Assembly: GCA_031216915.1 (NCBI GenBank)
Contig: CM062294.1
Span: 163,325,455-163,389,454 of the forward strand
Direction: 5' to 3'
DNA: 64,000 bases
Source of the DNA: Pictodentalium vernedei
Lineage: Eukaryota; Mollusca; Scaphopoda; Dentaliida; Dentaliidae
In this document: one piece after another, positions 24,216-35,955 of the stretch
How positions within the stretch are numbered: position 1 is the first letter of the stretch
Layout: each line of letters begins with the position of its first letter
Program-made: the position numbers and the translations under genes
The notes under the pieces: generated by a model
Told to the model about the DNA's origin: nothing
Seen by the model: the letters and a program-made list of their open reading frames with translations, nothing else
Database searches by the model: none

Positions 24216-24436
24216 AAATTGATCACTTATGACTACCCCCCCCCCCCCCTCCTCCCACTGACTTTCATTCAGGTGAGGAAAATTTTAATTTCCCATGTTT
24301 GCCTTAATTTAGAAAAAAAATGATTCGTAAAAACAACAATACCACGAGAATGAATTTTAACAGGAAATCAAGTTGAAAAGCATGTTAACGTATACTGTAG
24401 AACATAACGTATAGTACGTGGAGAGTGGATTGTAAC

Positions 24437-24643
24437 TTAATCACCCGCGGAGTGGAGTTATCACCCAAGCTATAACTTTCAAATTTTGTACATATCGACA
24501 AGAAACACAAGCCATGTTTCAGCCAATGGACCTCCGGGTTTAACCCGGAGGTCCATTGGCTGAAACTTTGCTGGTGCTGGTTATGCTTTGCAACAAATTT
24601 GCAAATATTCCTCGGGTGGAATCTCCAGTCTGCGGGTGATTTA
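24437..24643. repeat. Foldback inserted in the left end of the 2.2 kb element
   Basis: The perfect central hairpin GCCAATGGACCTCCGGGTTTAACCCGGAG... is centred near 24541. The outer inverse pair TAATCACCCGC / GCGGGTGATTTA encloses it. Confidence 0.65.
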
Positions 24644-25079
24644 GTGATAATACACTCTTCACGTACTGTATAGTGTAAAGAACGACGTGTAGTGTAGAAA
24701 AAATCAACGTATAGTGTAGAAGTTTTTTCAATGCTTAGTGTACAAACAATCGACGTATAGTGTACAAACTCGTCATGTGTCAGACCGTATTGTGTAAACA
24801 CTAACGCATAGTGTAGAAAAGACGAATTAGTGTGGGTCATGTATTTCGCGGGAACTGCATGCCAAACTTGTTTTTTTTTTTTAATATATTTGGATTGTTT
24901 ATGGTCTGACAATTCTAAAAAAATTGTCTCCAATTTTTCAATGGGAATTCGGCCCCAGCAGTGTATGAGAAGTTTGTCCCTATTGGGTGGACCCCGGTGG
25001 TGGACCCAGCCTGGGAGATCGCATATGGGGGATCTCATGCCATGTAACCATACCTCCTCGTACCCCCAGTAACTCGACA

Positions 25080-25876
25080 TCTTATGACGTCATCATCGTG
25101 GTGATACGTGCCTCCACTAACTGAAAATCAAGGATCAGTCCCTGATTGTGGTAGAGAGGAATATTTAAATCAAAGTTCGTTTTTCCGTGTTCTAACATTG
25201 GTGGCAGAACATATAGGAGCGAATAGTCCACCAAAACGCGGTTGGAGAGAATGGCCCTTCTTGGCGAATAGTCCAGTCCCCCAACATACTGAGTAGCAAA
25301 CTAAATTGTTCATGGAAATACTGAGCCGTATATAGAAGCTTAAGTTCGAACGGTGAATACTCCTTGTATGCGACTTCTGAGGTGTGTTGCTATATTTCTC
25401 CGTAAAATCTCACCCTCCTCCCGCAGACGCACGGGTCTGGGGTGGGAAAGTCCCATCTAAAAATGTGTTTATCACAGAAATTCGGGCAAGAATTGCGTAT
25501 AAATTCGGGACTGAGTTCGTCTATGTCACCCAGTGACCCTCTCTATCCAGCCTCCCACTTCCCTCTCTCCTAGTCATCACTGCCGTAAAGATGGCATCAC
25601 ATTAAAATGTTTGCCCGATATATAGGCCTAAGGACAAATGTTAAAAGGATTTTTTGTTGTGCTGTCGCTTTTTTTCTCTTGTTGTTGTATGTTGAATAAA
25701 TATACGTCAAAAACATGTTTCACGAAAAATGAAGAAGCATATCTGAACGAGTTTTTTTTAAAACTGATGTTTTAATATTGGCGCAAGCAGACTATTTTTC
25801 CGTTTTGAAACTCGGGGAATACAGATAAATTGATTTTATAACATTTGTTTTTATCATTTTGGAAAGATAACTTTAA
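25080..25876. other. Unassigned interior of the 2.2 kb element
   Basis: No gene recognised; short frames only. It ends with the TTAA at 25873-25876 that flanks MITE A3. Confidence 0.4.
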
Positions 25877-26118
25877 CCCTTTACCTAACATGAAAAGCAG
25901 ACGACACTTGCAAACAAAATTCTTGAATAACTAATTTTTTTCATTGTTTGTCTCAAAAACATAGGTTATGAACACTTATTGGAACGAGCTCGGCGAGCTC
26001 GTTCCAAAGAGGGGTCATAACCTATGTTTTTGAGACAAAAAATGAAAATATAATGAAAATTAATTGGTGATTTTTGAGAATAGCGCTGGTCGGTTTTGGC
26101 GTTACGTTGGGTAAAGGG
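25877..26118. mobile_element. MITE family A, copy A3
   Basis: Perfect TTAA duplication at 25873-25876 and 26119-26122; ends CCCTTTACCTAACATG and GTTGGGTAAAGGG. The central hairpin is like A1 but with ACACTTATTGG on one arm and CCAAAGAGGGG on the other, so the arms have begun to diverge. Confidence 0.85.
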
Positions 26119-26570
26119 TTAATGTGATGCTCGTACTTTTCAACGTAGATACTATTTGATTATTTAGTTCCATTCTGTTACTGAATATTATAATGGTGGT
26201 ATCCATTAATTTGTGAACTACTTTGTAATTGAAAAAAATGTATGTTAGTACGCGAAAAAGTGGACAGAACCGCAAAATATTGGACCGGGGTAGGCGATCC
26301 GGTCCAACGGCGGCGGTCCAGCCTGAGGTCCGGTCCGCCCCTTGATCGTAAACCGGATCGGTCCAGGGCGGTCCAGCGTTAAAAAAAATTACATATAAAA
26401 AATTAGCTTTCCTTATAACCACTCACGAAGTTTTTTTCTACACTGTGCTTAAAATTCGACCTACACTGTATGTTGGGACAATTCCTACACTATGCGTTGA
26501 TTTTTTCTACACTGCACGTCGTTTCGAGACTATACGTTATTTTCTACACTATACATGTACGTTCTAACAC

Positions 26571-29074
26571 ATTTCTTTAAAAGATTCGAACGAGAAATTA
26601 AATCTGACTATAAGAGCGACGATCTGAATACGATGGTTCTATTTTACGATCAACACGTTTGTTCGTGGATTTCAATCACTTCGAATTCTACGTGGCGGTG
26701 AAGCCAGGGATGTGGCGACGGAGGGGGGGGGAGGTGTAACTCCCCCCCCCCCCCCCCCCATCCTGGCTAAAATTTCCTATAGTTGGAAATTTGAAGGGAA
26801 GTCATGAGGAGTTGGAAATTCCATCTATCTGGATTTTAGGGTTTCTTTGGTGATGCTGATGTCTCAGTTACTTCCCAAAATTCCAACTTCGGTTTCAAAT
26901 CGGCAAAACTTCTAACTATTACTATTTACAACTACAGTGTACGCAATATCGAGCTTCTTAAGTCCACGGCGGCCGTACTGTGCATGAGGTAAAAAAATTT
27001 CCTCTATTAATGGAAGTCGATCAAACGACAGATGGCCAAAAATGGTGGTAGAATTCAGTAGCAGTGGTATTAGATTACAGTGCTGAGCGAAGACAATATT
27101 AGATGACGTAGAGGGATGGGCACGGTACAATCCAGTAGAGATGGTGAAGAACTGCAATACTGACAACACAGTAGAAGTAGCAACCAATTACAGGACAAAA
27201 AAAAGTGGAGGCACAACAACCCAGCAGTAGTACATGAAGACTATAGTTATAGACGAAGGCAGTAGTAGTGTAAGCCATTCACAGGATCGATAGTGATAGC
27301 TAAACTGTGGGTCCATAGGAGACTGCAATAGTATAGTTAAGTGATACTAATCCCTAGCTGAAGGCAGTGGAGACGCTAATGTTTGAAATCGGGCTGTACG
27401 GTCACCATAGAGCTGATAGTGTGACGATCAGGTACTATCAGCTATATGGCTAGCAGTGATAGCCAACAGAATAAAAAGTAATCTGCCATCAATAGTTTAT
27501 CCTGTACTGGACCCCAAAATGGTTCTCACTGGGCCCCAGTTGTCCACAAAGAGTGGCACCCATCATTCTCCCCTGGTCCTCAAATATTGGTCTCCTGTGG
27601 TCCACAAATACCTGTATGTGCCAATATGTTGCATGTGTGGTGTGCATGTGTTGAGTGCACGTTGTTCAATAGCACTAAAGCACATACGGCACACACACTG
27701 CATATTCGCAACAATCGTAGAGCGATACCAGCTCTCATGTCATAAAAGGGACTCGTTTGTGGATTGATACGACTAAGATGAATTCAGTAATCTAGTAGAA
27801 CTTTCTAAGACCCGACTTTTCAATCATTGGAACACAGAATTCTAAGGTACCCCAAAGTATAACTGTAATATGTAAAAGATCGTTCGGAATATGGTATACT
27901 GGGGGAAACTTGAGATTTGGGGAGAATTGGAGCCAGTAAAACACCCCTATATAATCGAACACTTCTTCTGGAGGCCTTTTCTGTTCTATAGCACTATGTG
28001 CTACTCTTATCAACCAAATATGACAGTATGGATAGGTCCGTTCCGTTGAATGTTTGAAGTGTGGGGCGGTTTACGGTAATTAAACATACTATATTCGAAT
28101 CGAACACAATCTTTAACGTTCTATAGCATCATGCCTTTAACAACCCACAAGTACGGGCCTTCATAAGGTTTTACGATCCATTCTCGGAAGGTTTAGTCAT
28201 TGTCGGGTTGTTTTGGTAATTAGATATAATGACCTTTACTCGTATTTGTGGTCTCACAGAGGTGCACGATCTATCAAAGTGATCTAATCAGTAAATGATT
28301 GTTTTGCTATATATGGGGAGCCGTTTCCGTTGTTAATATATCCTGTGTGATTGAAGAACGAGTGCAATATTTGATAAAAATTACCTAATTTCGCTATTTC
28401 CGGTCGCCATTTTGGCAGTAATCTTGAATGTAGCTGCAGTATTTTGTCTAAAAGGGAGCTTATCGACACAAGTGATGGGTAACCTACCTAAGTTGCTGTT
28501 GATTTGATCATTTTCACAGGGGTTGAAGTGACCAGGTACATAATCGTGGAAATGCGGATCATCTTGGATTCCAGTGCCTTTCGTGGTTACACGGCCACTT
28601 TGTCTTATGTTAATACTAAACTTTTTCACGAAGATATCAAATTGTTGACTGGTTATTATTCTGTATCTGTTTATATGCATAATGTTATATAATCTCGTTG
28701 TCTTCTGAGCATCCGTTAGTGATTTATTGCGTGTTTGGGTTGCTAATATTATTAAGCGACTAAAGTTTGTTATAACACTCGGTCGGAAGATATTGATCGG
28801 ACCCTTGCATAGGGGTTGGTTCGAGTTCAGGCTTTAAATTGCGATGACGGAGCGTATTTCAACGAGTGTTCCAGCTGAGACTGAAAAAGGCTTATAAATC
28901 GCAACATCAGATATGTGGTGCATCTATATGAAAGGGAGATTTTGAAATTTTACATCGCCTTTTTCAAGCAGGAATCCCACTAGGCATTGGAAATTGAACT
29001 CGATCAATTACATCCGTCAGCATCCCATTGCATGAGATTAAAGTTTGGACCACAGATTAATATTGTAGTAACGT
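26571..29074. other. Unassigned DNA, possibly host intergenic
   Basis: It contains G/C homopolymer tracts (26722-26760), a GTAGTAG-rich stretch around 27160-27470 and short frames without family features. A SINE-like scrap at about 28935-28980 (CAAGCAGGAATCCCAC) matches in inverse the CATTGTGGGATTCCTGCTTGA part at 53902-53925. No gene is supported. Confidence 0.5.
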
Positions 29075-29113
29075 CAGGGGCGGTGGAGCCAGGAGAGGGC
29101 ATGGGGCATGTGC

Positions 29114-29144
<31 letters not shown>

Positions 29145-29830
29145 ACACACAAACACTTTTTCACCAATTACAGGTACCCGAACGGCATTTTCCTCTCTAT
29201 ATTCGTACTGACGCAATTATACTGCGTAAATATAACCACAATAATTTCTCATTTCTTTCTCATCAATTCTCATCAATTCTCATTCGATTCATATGTATCG
29301 TATTTCTTTTGTCGTTCACTTTTACCTGTGATTTTGCAAAATATAAATTTGTATTCAATGGCAAAGAACTAGCTGAATTCAATTCAATCCAAAGTATTCG
29401 AATTGGGTGGACGCCACTAGGTGGTAGTGTGTACCAATTGGTGAGATATATAAAGACGAATGCTACTCTTAATCAAAAACGAAAAAATCCACTACTACCA
29501 CTCTAATCTGTGGTAAAACCCGAACCACACAAAGACAGCTGATGCCACATGATTCAATACTGAACGGTCAACATCCAATATCGCAAACTAAAGACAATAT
29601 GGTTGAGGTTAGGTTGAGGTTGAGGTCGCTGAGGTTAGTGTCTTGAATAGGGTGAGAACAATGATGAGAGTGATGAGAGGTAGCGTACGTAAATTTATAT
29701 ATTTTGCATAAAAACACCCCCCCCCCTAAAAATATTTTCCATCCTACATCCTTGCGGTCCCCAGAAGGGTGTAATCACCCCCCCCCCCCACAACACACAC
29801 TTTTTGGAGCGTCAGTCGCCTCTGAGTAAT
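29075..29830. mobile_element. Dispersed element X, copy X2
   Basis: GTCAGGGGCGGTGGAGCCAG, C tract, (CA)n, ACAGGTACCCGAACGGCATT and, at the other end, TATATTTTGCAT, ATCCTACATCCTTGC, CTTTTTGGAGCGTC: the same block order as 5337-6090. Short frames inside are not conserved between copies. Confidence 0.6.
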
Positions 29831-30346
29831 CTGTTCCAATTGCATTTTTGCATTTGATGTGAAAACAAATTCCGCAAAAAATTTTGGAATAAGGAAGGGA
29901 GGTACCAAAGACAATACAGCCGTTCAGTATATTGTAATGGTCAATAGCGGAGATCAGCATTTCCATCTTGATGACTTAAGCCTCCACCCTCACATGACCT
30001 TTGTTTCCAGAACAAATCACACGTAAGTAGTATATAAGGCACCCGATCGTGCCTGATTACCCGGACTTTTGCCGGAGCAGCCAGTGTTAAATTCCCATAG
30101 GAACCGGACTTTTGCCGGAGCAGACATGAGACGTGTTTTTCGCGTCATCTAGCTAGTTCCTGCAAGTGGTGTAGGTACTGTATATACAGTATGCTTTGGT
30201 ATGTATGGTGATATAGGTAAACACAGAGCGCTGGGTATATATTATGGATAAGCGGTGGAAAATTAATGGTGAAGATGGTTTTTCTTGAAAGTTTTTCCCG
30301 CGAAACGGTTGACGTTGCTATTGACATCGTGACGTTATGATACGCG

Positions 30347-31411
30347 CGCGACTTAACACTGAATCCTACGATGGTAAACCCACCATGTACGTGTACGAGT
30401 ACGGTACATGTACCAAGTGGTCTGGAATCCGCCTTTTATACCTACTGACGTTGCTATTGACGTCGTGACGTCATGATACGCGCGCGACGTCATAGAGATG
30501 CTGACCACTGTTATTGTCCACTATACAAGCTGACATAACGTGGTTCGGGTCAGGGGGTGTCGGACTTCTCGTATGGGGTGGCGGCGATATGGTAGTGGTG
30601 GTATATATCCATGTTGGTATTCTATTAGCTCTTGGGTCTTCATATTAAGATATGTCTGCTATAGCTAGGTCAAGCAGTACTGTGTGTGGGGGGGGGGGGG
30701 GGGGGGTGGGTAACGCATGGTCGGCCAGTGCGGTATTGGGAGATAGTCCTTGGTGGTTTAGATTGGCAGTATGGGATGAATGGTCTGTTAGCCTATTACC
30801 CCCTTAGTACTATTAACCTACCGAATCCTTTGTATTATCTTATGGCTGGTATTGGTAGTTTAGTGTTAGGTCGGGCAGTATCATAATCGTTTGTTTTGAA
30901 GGGGAGGGGGGGGGGAGCTTAGGATGCATTGTATATAGCCCTGCTGGTCCAGTCCTCGATATTATTCGCCAGCCGATTGCTTTGTACAAATTTCAATGAC
31001 TGGTATAGGGAGAACGTTGTGGCAGGTCAAGTGGTATTGTGGAGTGGGGGTGGGGGTAATGCCGTCACACACACACACACACAATACTGCTTGACCTAGC
31101 TATAGCAGACATAGCATAATATGAAGACCCAAGGGCTAATAGTATACCAACATGGATATATACCACCACTACCATATCGCCGCCACCCCATTCGAGAAGT
31201 CCGACACCCCCTGACCCGAACCACGTTATGTCAGCTTGTATAGTGGACAATAACAGTGGTCAGCATCTCTATGACGTTGCGCGCGTATCATGACGTCACG
31301 ACGTCAATAGCAACGTCAGTAGGTATAAAAGGCGGATTCCAGACCACTTGGTACATGTACCGTACACGTACACGTACATGTTGGGTTTACCATCATAGGA
31401 TTCAGTGTTAA
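30347..31411. repeat. Internal inverted duplication within the left terminus
   Basis: 30347-30700 is repeated in inverse at 31075-31411 (for example TTAACACTGAATCCTACGATGG against CCATCATAGGATTCAGTGTTAA, and AGCTAGGTCAAGCAGTACTG against its inverse). The arms are highly similar, over about 330 bp. The centre has G tracts (30689-30707, 30901-30914) and (CA)n near 31066. The right terminus lacks it. Confidence 0.85.
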
Positions 31412-31740
31412 ATCGCGTGCACGTATACAAAAAATGTCATTTGTTCATGGTGGTCTGGAATCCGCAATTGTTTTTGAGGCTCACAGATCGCAATTTTCAC
31501 GTTCAAAACACCCGTTGGCGAACGCGTAGATTCGACACGCCGCTCAAAAAGTGAAAAATGTACGAAATTGTACATGTACATTTTCTTAAAAATTGTTTGT
31601 CGACGTCCCATCGCGGATTAGACCATCGATCCATCGTTGGCGAATGCGAACAAAAACGGTTTGCGGATTCCAGACCAGCATCAAAAAAACGGTTTGCGGA
31701 TTCCAGACCAGTATAATCCCGCTATGGGTATCTCCACTTC

Positions 31741-31920
31741 TGACGTAAGTGGGGATACCCATAGTGGATTTTTCCAAACTTAACAGAAAAAACTAAGTTT
31801 TCTTGGAAAATCCCACGATGGGTATCTCCACTTGTACAGTATAAATAGAGCTCCTGCGCGCTACAATCATCATTGGCGAAGATCCTCCAGGATCGGCAAC
31901 ACGAAAAAAAGGTGAGAAGA
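31741..31920 (+). promoter_or_regulatory. Promoter-like region: CRE-like, kappaB-like and TATA motifs, possible splice donor
   Basis: TGACGTAA at 31741-31748, the inverse of GGGATTTTCC at 31805-31814, and TATAAATA at 31840-31847 lie in this order. Transcription would start near 31870. A donor-like AAAGGTGAGA follows at about 31908-31917. This suggests a promoter reading into the plus-strand gene block, possibly with a spliced leader. The function is inferred from motifs only. Confidence 0.5.
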
Positions 31921-32400
31921 ATTCTACGTGAATCCAAATGTAAAATAATAATAAATTTTATCAAAATAATGTGTATCATTACACCGAGTTACTCTGCGAT
32001 GAAGCTCGTTCTGACACGTGAATATAATTATTCACGAAGGAAGCACTATGGATTTTATTGTCCAGTCACTGAGGGTTGAAAGGGGCTTGTTTCTCATACC
32101 GTCCCTGCGCGCCTTCGGTGCGTTAAACCATTCCATTCGGGTGTCAGTCTACAATCATCAGTCTGTTTTTATCAAACTGACAAGCAGGTCGCATGTCAAA
32201 GTGACATTTACTGTATAAACTTACTGAGAACGCCATTTGTCACGCTCGAAATGTATTACGGGTTTTCATTCAAATGAGTTAATTGTCAGTTAAATGGTTT
32301 AACTGAAAAACTATTCTATGGATGAAAGCGGAAACAGTTCAAAAGATTAATTGATGTTATTTTTTTTTTGAAAAGCGTTACATTTACTGACATGTTTTTA

Positions 32401-32665
32401 TTCGAGATTTTAATTATTTATGTTCTTTCTGATTTTTAACACGTTTGAAACGAATGCTATTTTAATATTTTTTAACTATTTATCGAGGTTTCATTTTGAA
32501 AAATGTTTTTCCTCAACTGGTTTTAGTTATTAAATTAAAGACAGAAGATTTTTATTTACTTAAAACATAAAACATAAAAATAATTATACATTTAATTTTG
32601 AAAATAATAAATAACTCAAGTTAGCATACTCTAAAGGAAATATTAATAATTTAGAAAACGAAAAA
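32401..32665 (+). other. AT-rich leader before the first plus-strand gene
   Basis: Very AT-rich, no coding signal. It may hold a 3' splice site or a promoter, but nothing specific is visible. Confidence 0.4.
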
Positions 32666-33576
32666 ATGTTTTTACACATCACAGATTCGAAACGTCGAGA
32701 TCAACTTTTAAGCGAATATGAACGTGCCAAGAAGATCATTCAATCGGCTGACAGAAGAAGATGTCTTGGAGAGATGGAACTCAAACGCGAGGCCACAAAA
32801 ATATTTAAACCCATGACCCATGACGGAGGTTCAGGAACGAAGCAGGAAGGAGATAGTTGAAGAATTGAGACCCATAAAAGAGAGTTCTTTGAGAATGGGT
32901 TTGTTGCCCGGTAGTTTTACAAAACAGTATTCCTTTCAATCTACACCGGATTACGTTCCCATGAGAATCGAAACCGATGTGAGCGAGAGCGACGATACAG
33001 CTTCGACTATCACCACTGATAGCGTCGCGTCGTCTGAGGATGGTGGCAAGAGAGATCTGTTGTATGGAATTTAAAAGGATTCGGACGGTAGAACTTTTGT
33101 GGGCGACACAGAAGTGGAAATGAATGATGATGATTTAATCATCTTTCGAATAAGTATAAAATATTGATGGACTGCGCAAATTGCTCCTTTTCGACAAGCC
33201 TGGAGATTACACGGAACAGGATTTCGACAATTATGGCGACATTCTGGTTCAGACCCACGCCATGAAGAGAAATAACGATGCCAGAGAGACGAGACCCAAA
33301 AACAACAGAGGTTACAAGTGGACGAAAGTGGTTAAACCCATATGGGATATGAATAAGAAGTTCGTCGAATCGGTGACTGGTAAAGGGGTGAAAACCACTT
33401 TTCTTCCGAGCGATTCTGACGCTCTGTCTCAGAGATTGAGTTTGTTGATGGCAAGTAGACATGCTGGTAACACAGGATTAGATAATGAGATAGTTACTAT
33501 ATGTGACGAATTGTTAAGACAGAAGGTTTTGAATAAAAAGCATTATAAAAGACTGATGAACGAATTGAAGGATTGA
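32666..33576 (+). pseudogene. Conserved Polinton protein of unknown function, broken
   Basis: Three overlapping pieces in different frames (32666-32860, 32820-33074, 33181-33576) read as one ancestral protein. The first part is charged and helical, starting at ATG with a KRRDQLLSEYERAKK segment. The middle has an acidic/Ser-Thr linker. After a TAA near 33073 the pattern DGRTFVGDTEVEMNDD follows, then GDYTEQDFDNY, GYKWTKVVKPIWD and CDELLRQKVLNKKHYKRL. As I recall, Polintons of cnidarians and insects carry a protein with a YGI..KDG.F.IG motif followed by YTE.D..NY and KW..I.KPIWD, normally in one frame. No function is known to me. At least two frameshifts and one stop disrupt it. It is the first gene of the plus-strand block. 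Confidence 0.75.
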
Positions 33577-33577
33577 T

Positions 33578-33602
33578 GTATATAATAAGTAGAGAGAAAC
33601 AA
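33578..33602 (+). promoter_or_regulatory. TATA plus GTAGAGAGAAAC promoter-like motif
   Basis: TATATAATAAGTAGAGAGAA lies between the first and second plus genes. The same order, TATA run then AGTAGAGAAAA, occurs on the minus strand before the major capsid gene (45650-45676). Confidence 0.45.
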
Positions 33603-33710
33603 ACAAACAAAATATATAAACTAAAAACAGTAAATTTTACACTAGAATAATAAAAGTATTTAAACAACAAACGATTTACCAGTGAAAAAACAAAATATAT
33701 ATTATAAAAT

Positions 33711-34092
33711 ATGTTGGTGATAAAGAACAGGGGATACGTCAGAACTTACATTCAAGGCGGTTCTGGCATAGTCGATTCTATAATGCGAGTGTTCACGAGC
33801 GATGCAGGTAGAAAACTCGCAGCGACCGCATTTGAGGTCGGTAAGAAGACGGCTTTGGATGCTGGTAAGAAAGCCGCTTCCGAAGCCAGTGGTGGGGATA
33901 GCTTCTGTGGCTGGCAAGAGGGCAGCCGACGTGTTGATCGACAAGTTGATCAGTCCGCCGGCGAAGCGAGGTACGTTAGAGCGATCGCCGAAAAGTTGGA
34001 AAGATTTTAAGGATGCTGTGGTACCCATACAAGATTTAGCCAAAATGACAAGTGGATCTGGATTGAAGAGAACTCGTGACGGTGTAATATAA
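33711..34092 (+). pseudogene. Small Gly/Ala/Lys-rich virion-type protein, frameshifted
   Basis: An ATG at 33711 opens a frame with YIQGGSGIVDS followed by a FTSDAGRKLAATAFEVGKK helix and AGKKAA repeats. The reading frame is lost near 33890 and resumes in another frame (VAGKRAADVLIDKLISPP, WKDFKDAV) to a stop at 34092. Polintons and adintoviruses often have a small amphipathic, Ala/Lys-rich protein with a GGSG start next to the ATPase and penton genes. It is thought to be a minor virion component, comparable in style to small adenovirus core or cement proteins. That role is an inference from position and composition. Two-frame structure means it is inactive unless the shift is a sequencing error. 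Confidence 0.6.
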
Positions 34093-34181
34093 ATAAATAA
34101 TAATATTAAAAACTGAGTTTGAAAAAACATAAAAAATTGTGTTTGAAAAAATCTAAAATAACAAAAAAAAAATAAACAAAG

Positions 34182-35026
34182 ATGAACATTAAAGATATGT
34201 CTTGGAACGACGCCACGACCAAGAGGTCGAATAACGAGTTCTTTCCCCAAAGCATAAGAGGCTTGATAGTGGGAAAAATAAATTGTGGAAAGACCAATCT
34301 GTTGATGAATCTGTTGTCGCGACCCGACTGGTTGGATTACGACAGATTGTTCGTGTTTGGCAAGAGCTTGTTTCAACACGAATACATATTGCTTCGAGAG
34401 TGCATAGATCGTAGATTGCCTAAGGACGTCATAGCCAGAATCTTTGACAGTAGGGAGGAATTCGACAAAAGTGAAGCTTGTCTTTTGACCATTTTGGACG
34501 GTGCGGCGATGAAATTGATGAAGAGAAATGCGTCTTCGAACGTCGAGTGTCGATTTTATGAGAACGCTAGCGACGTTTCGGATCCTAGAGAATTGAAATC
34601 GGAAGATAAGAATCTCATGATTTTGGATGATCTGCTTTTGGAGAGACAGAACCGATGCGAATCGTATTGCATTGGAGGTCGTCACAGCAACGTGGACTGT
34701 TTCTACCTTCGCAGAATTATTTTCGATTGCCCAGACAGACGATAAGGGAGAACGCTAATTTACTGTGTCTCTTTCGCCAGGATCTCAAGAATCTCAATCA
34801 CATCTACGGTGATCACGTCGCAAACGACATGAGCACGGCGGAATTCGGGAGATTCTGCAAAAGGGTTTGGGATGGAGGACTTTACAATTTCGTTGTGATC
34901 GCTTTGACTAGTGAATTTAATCACGGAAAATATTGGTGTGGATTCGACAAGTTTTATGTTTCTGATGATAATAAGACAGAGAGCGGAAATAAAATTAGAA
35001 AAATAATAAATCATCAAATAATTTAG
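34182..35026 (+). pseudogene. FtsK/HerA-type packaging ATPase, frameshifted
   Basis: An ATG at 34182 starts a 187-codon frame with Walker A at residues 31-38 (GKINCGKT) and a Walker B-like NLMILDD at residues 144-150. Near 34705 the frame shifts: the conserved GGRHSNVDCFYL ends the first part, and SQNYFRLPRQTIREN begins the continuation, running to 35026 with DLKNLNHIYGDHV and FVVIALTS. The family pumps DNA into preformed capsids in Polintons, adenovirus-like and other double-jelly-roll viruses. The combined length, about 280 residues, is usual for the family. The gene sits directly upstream of the penton gene, as is common. A single frameshift is visible; the P-loop residues are intact. Confidence 0.9.
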
Positions 35027-35059
35027 TTTTGAAAAAATAAAATAAAAAATTAAAATATA

Positions 35060-35815
35060 ATGTTCGAACAAGGAGAATTGTTAGAATGGATAGCCAAGAA
35101 TACGGCTGCAAAACAATCCATTCAAATCGTGGTGAGTGGCGATTCGACTCGATTCGCGACGAAATTCGAACCTTCCATCGAATTAAATAGAGAGAAAAGA
35201 TACAAGATGGCGTTGGTGAATCTGGAGATTTATTATTCCTTTCCCAACGTCACCGAGAAGAATAACTCATTCAAGTATTCCGACGGAGTGGATGGGTTGG
35301 CGATTCGAATTCCCAAAGGAAGTTATGGCATAGACGATTTGAACAATTACATTCAGACGCAAATGAAGACGGATGGAAAAGGAAGCAACAAGATCAGACT
35401 CGCTCCCAACCCTGACACCTTACAGGCGATGTTGGATTTGGAAGATAATTTTCGAGTGGATTTCAACACGGACGATTCTATAGGCAAGATGCTGGGATTC
35501 GATCGAAAGATGTATCGAGGCCATGCGGCATCTGAAAATACGGTCGACATTCTCACAGTCAATAGCATTCTGGTGAACGTGGACGTGATTGCTGGAATCT
35601 ACGTGAATGGTAGTGCTCAACCGACGATCTATTCCTTCTTTCCAAATGTGTCGCCGGGTTATAAGATCGTGGAATGACCTCGAAATTTAGTTTATCTACC
35701 AGTGATTTTAGACACGTTGTATAGTCTCAAAACCACGTTGACGGATCAAAATGGTGAACTGTTAGATCCTCGCAGAGAGAGGGTGATGATACAATTTCAC
35801 ATAAGAGAAATATAA
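35060..35815 (+). pseudogene. Penton-like minor capsid protein with in-frame TGA
   Basis: An ATG at 35060 follows the ATPase by 33 bp. Residues about 40-65 hold NREKRYKMALVNLEIYYSFP. Later come GSYGIDDLNNYIQ, VNSILVNVDVIAGIY and TIYSFFPNVSPGYKIVE, all characteristic of the Polinton penton-type single-jelly-roll protein that forms capsid vertices. A TGA at 35675-35677 interrupts the frame right after PGYKIVE. The same frame continues with PRNLVYLPVILDTLY and ERVMIQFHIRE to a TAA at 35813-35815, exactly as the family's C-terminus should. Relatives usually have a residue such as Arg at the TGA position, consistent with CGA to TGA decay. Otherwise the gene is well preserved at about 251 codons. 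Confidence 0.9.
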
Positions 35816-35955
35816 AAGCAAAAAAAAAATATTGTGTATATATAAATAACAAAATAAAATAAACGCAATATTAATTTACAAAAATTATTTAATATATATA
35901 ATTATCATTAAAACAAAAAAACAATTGAAGAAAATATATTTAAAAAAAAAGAATT

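Larger units (their letters stand above)
24381..26570. mobile_element. ~2.2 kb element with TAGTGTAG-rich inverted ends
   Basis: The left end (24381-24835) carries repeated ACG(T)ATAGTGTAGAA blocks. The right end (26430-26570) carries the inverse (TTCTACACTATGCGTTGATT). The blocks ACGACGTG(T/C)AGTGTAGAAA and AAATCAACG(T/C)ATAGTGTAG pair between ends. A foldback (24437-24643) sits inside the left end and MITE A3 inside the body. A minus frame of 231 codons across the left end is repeat-driven. The superfamily is not known. Confidence 0.55.
30067..32400 (+). repeat. Left terminal inverted repeat of the Polinton (complex)
   Basis: The outer block 30067-30340 (GCCGGAGCAG, GTGGTGTAGGTACTG, GCGAAACGGTTGACG) pairs with 49806-50061. 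Middle blocks 31411-31715 (GCGGATTCCAGACCA, GCGAACGCGTAGATTCGACA) pair with 49410-49720. The inner block 32205-32400 (GAACGCCATTTGTC, GGATGAAAGCGGAAACAGTTC) pairs with 48840-49025. The left end additionally holds the inverted duplication at 30347-31411 and a promoter-like region at 31741-31920 not present on the right. Confidence 0.85.

Noticed and set aside
24385..25080. 231-codon minus frame
   Set aside because: It runs through the TAGTGTAG repeats and a foldback; the peptide is repeat-driven (FSTLHV, LHYT) with no recognisable domain.
33702..34685. 327-codon minus frame opposite the small virion protein and ATPase
   Set aside because: It is the antisense of genes with clear family motifs on the plus strand; the peptide has no known features.
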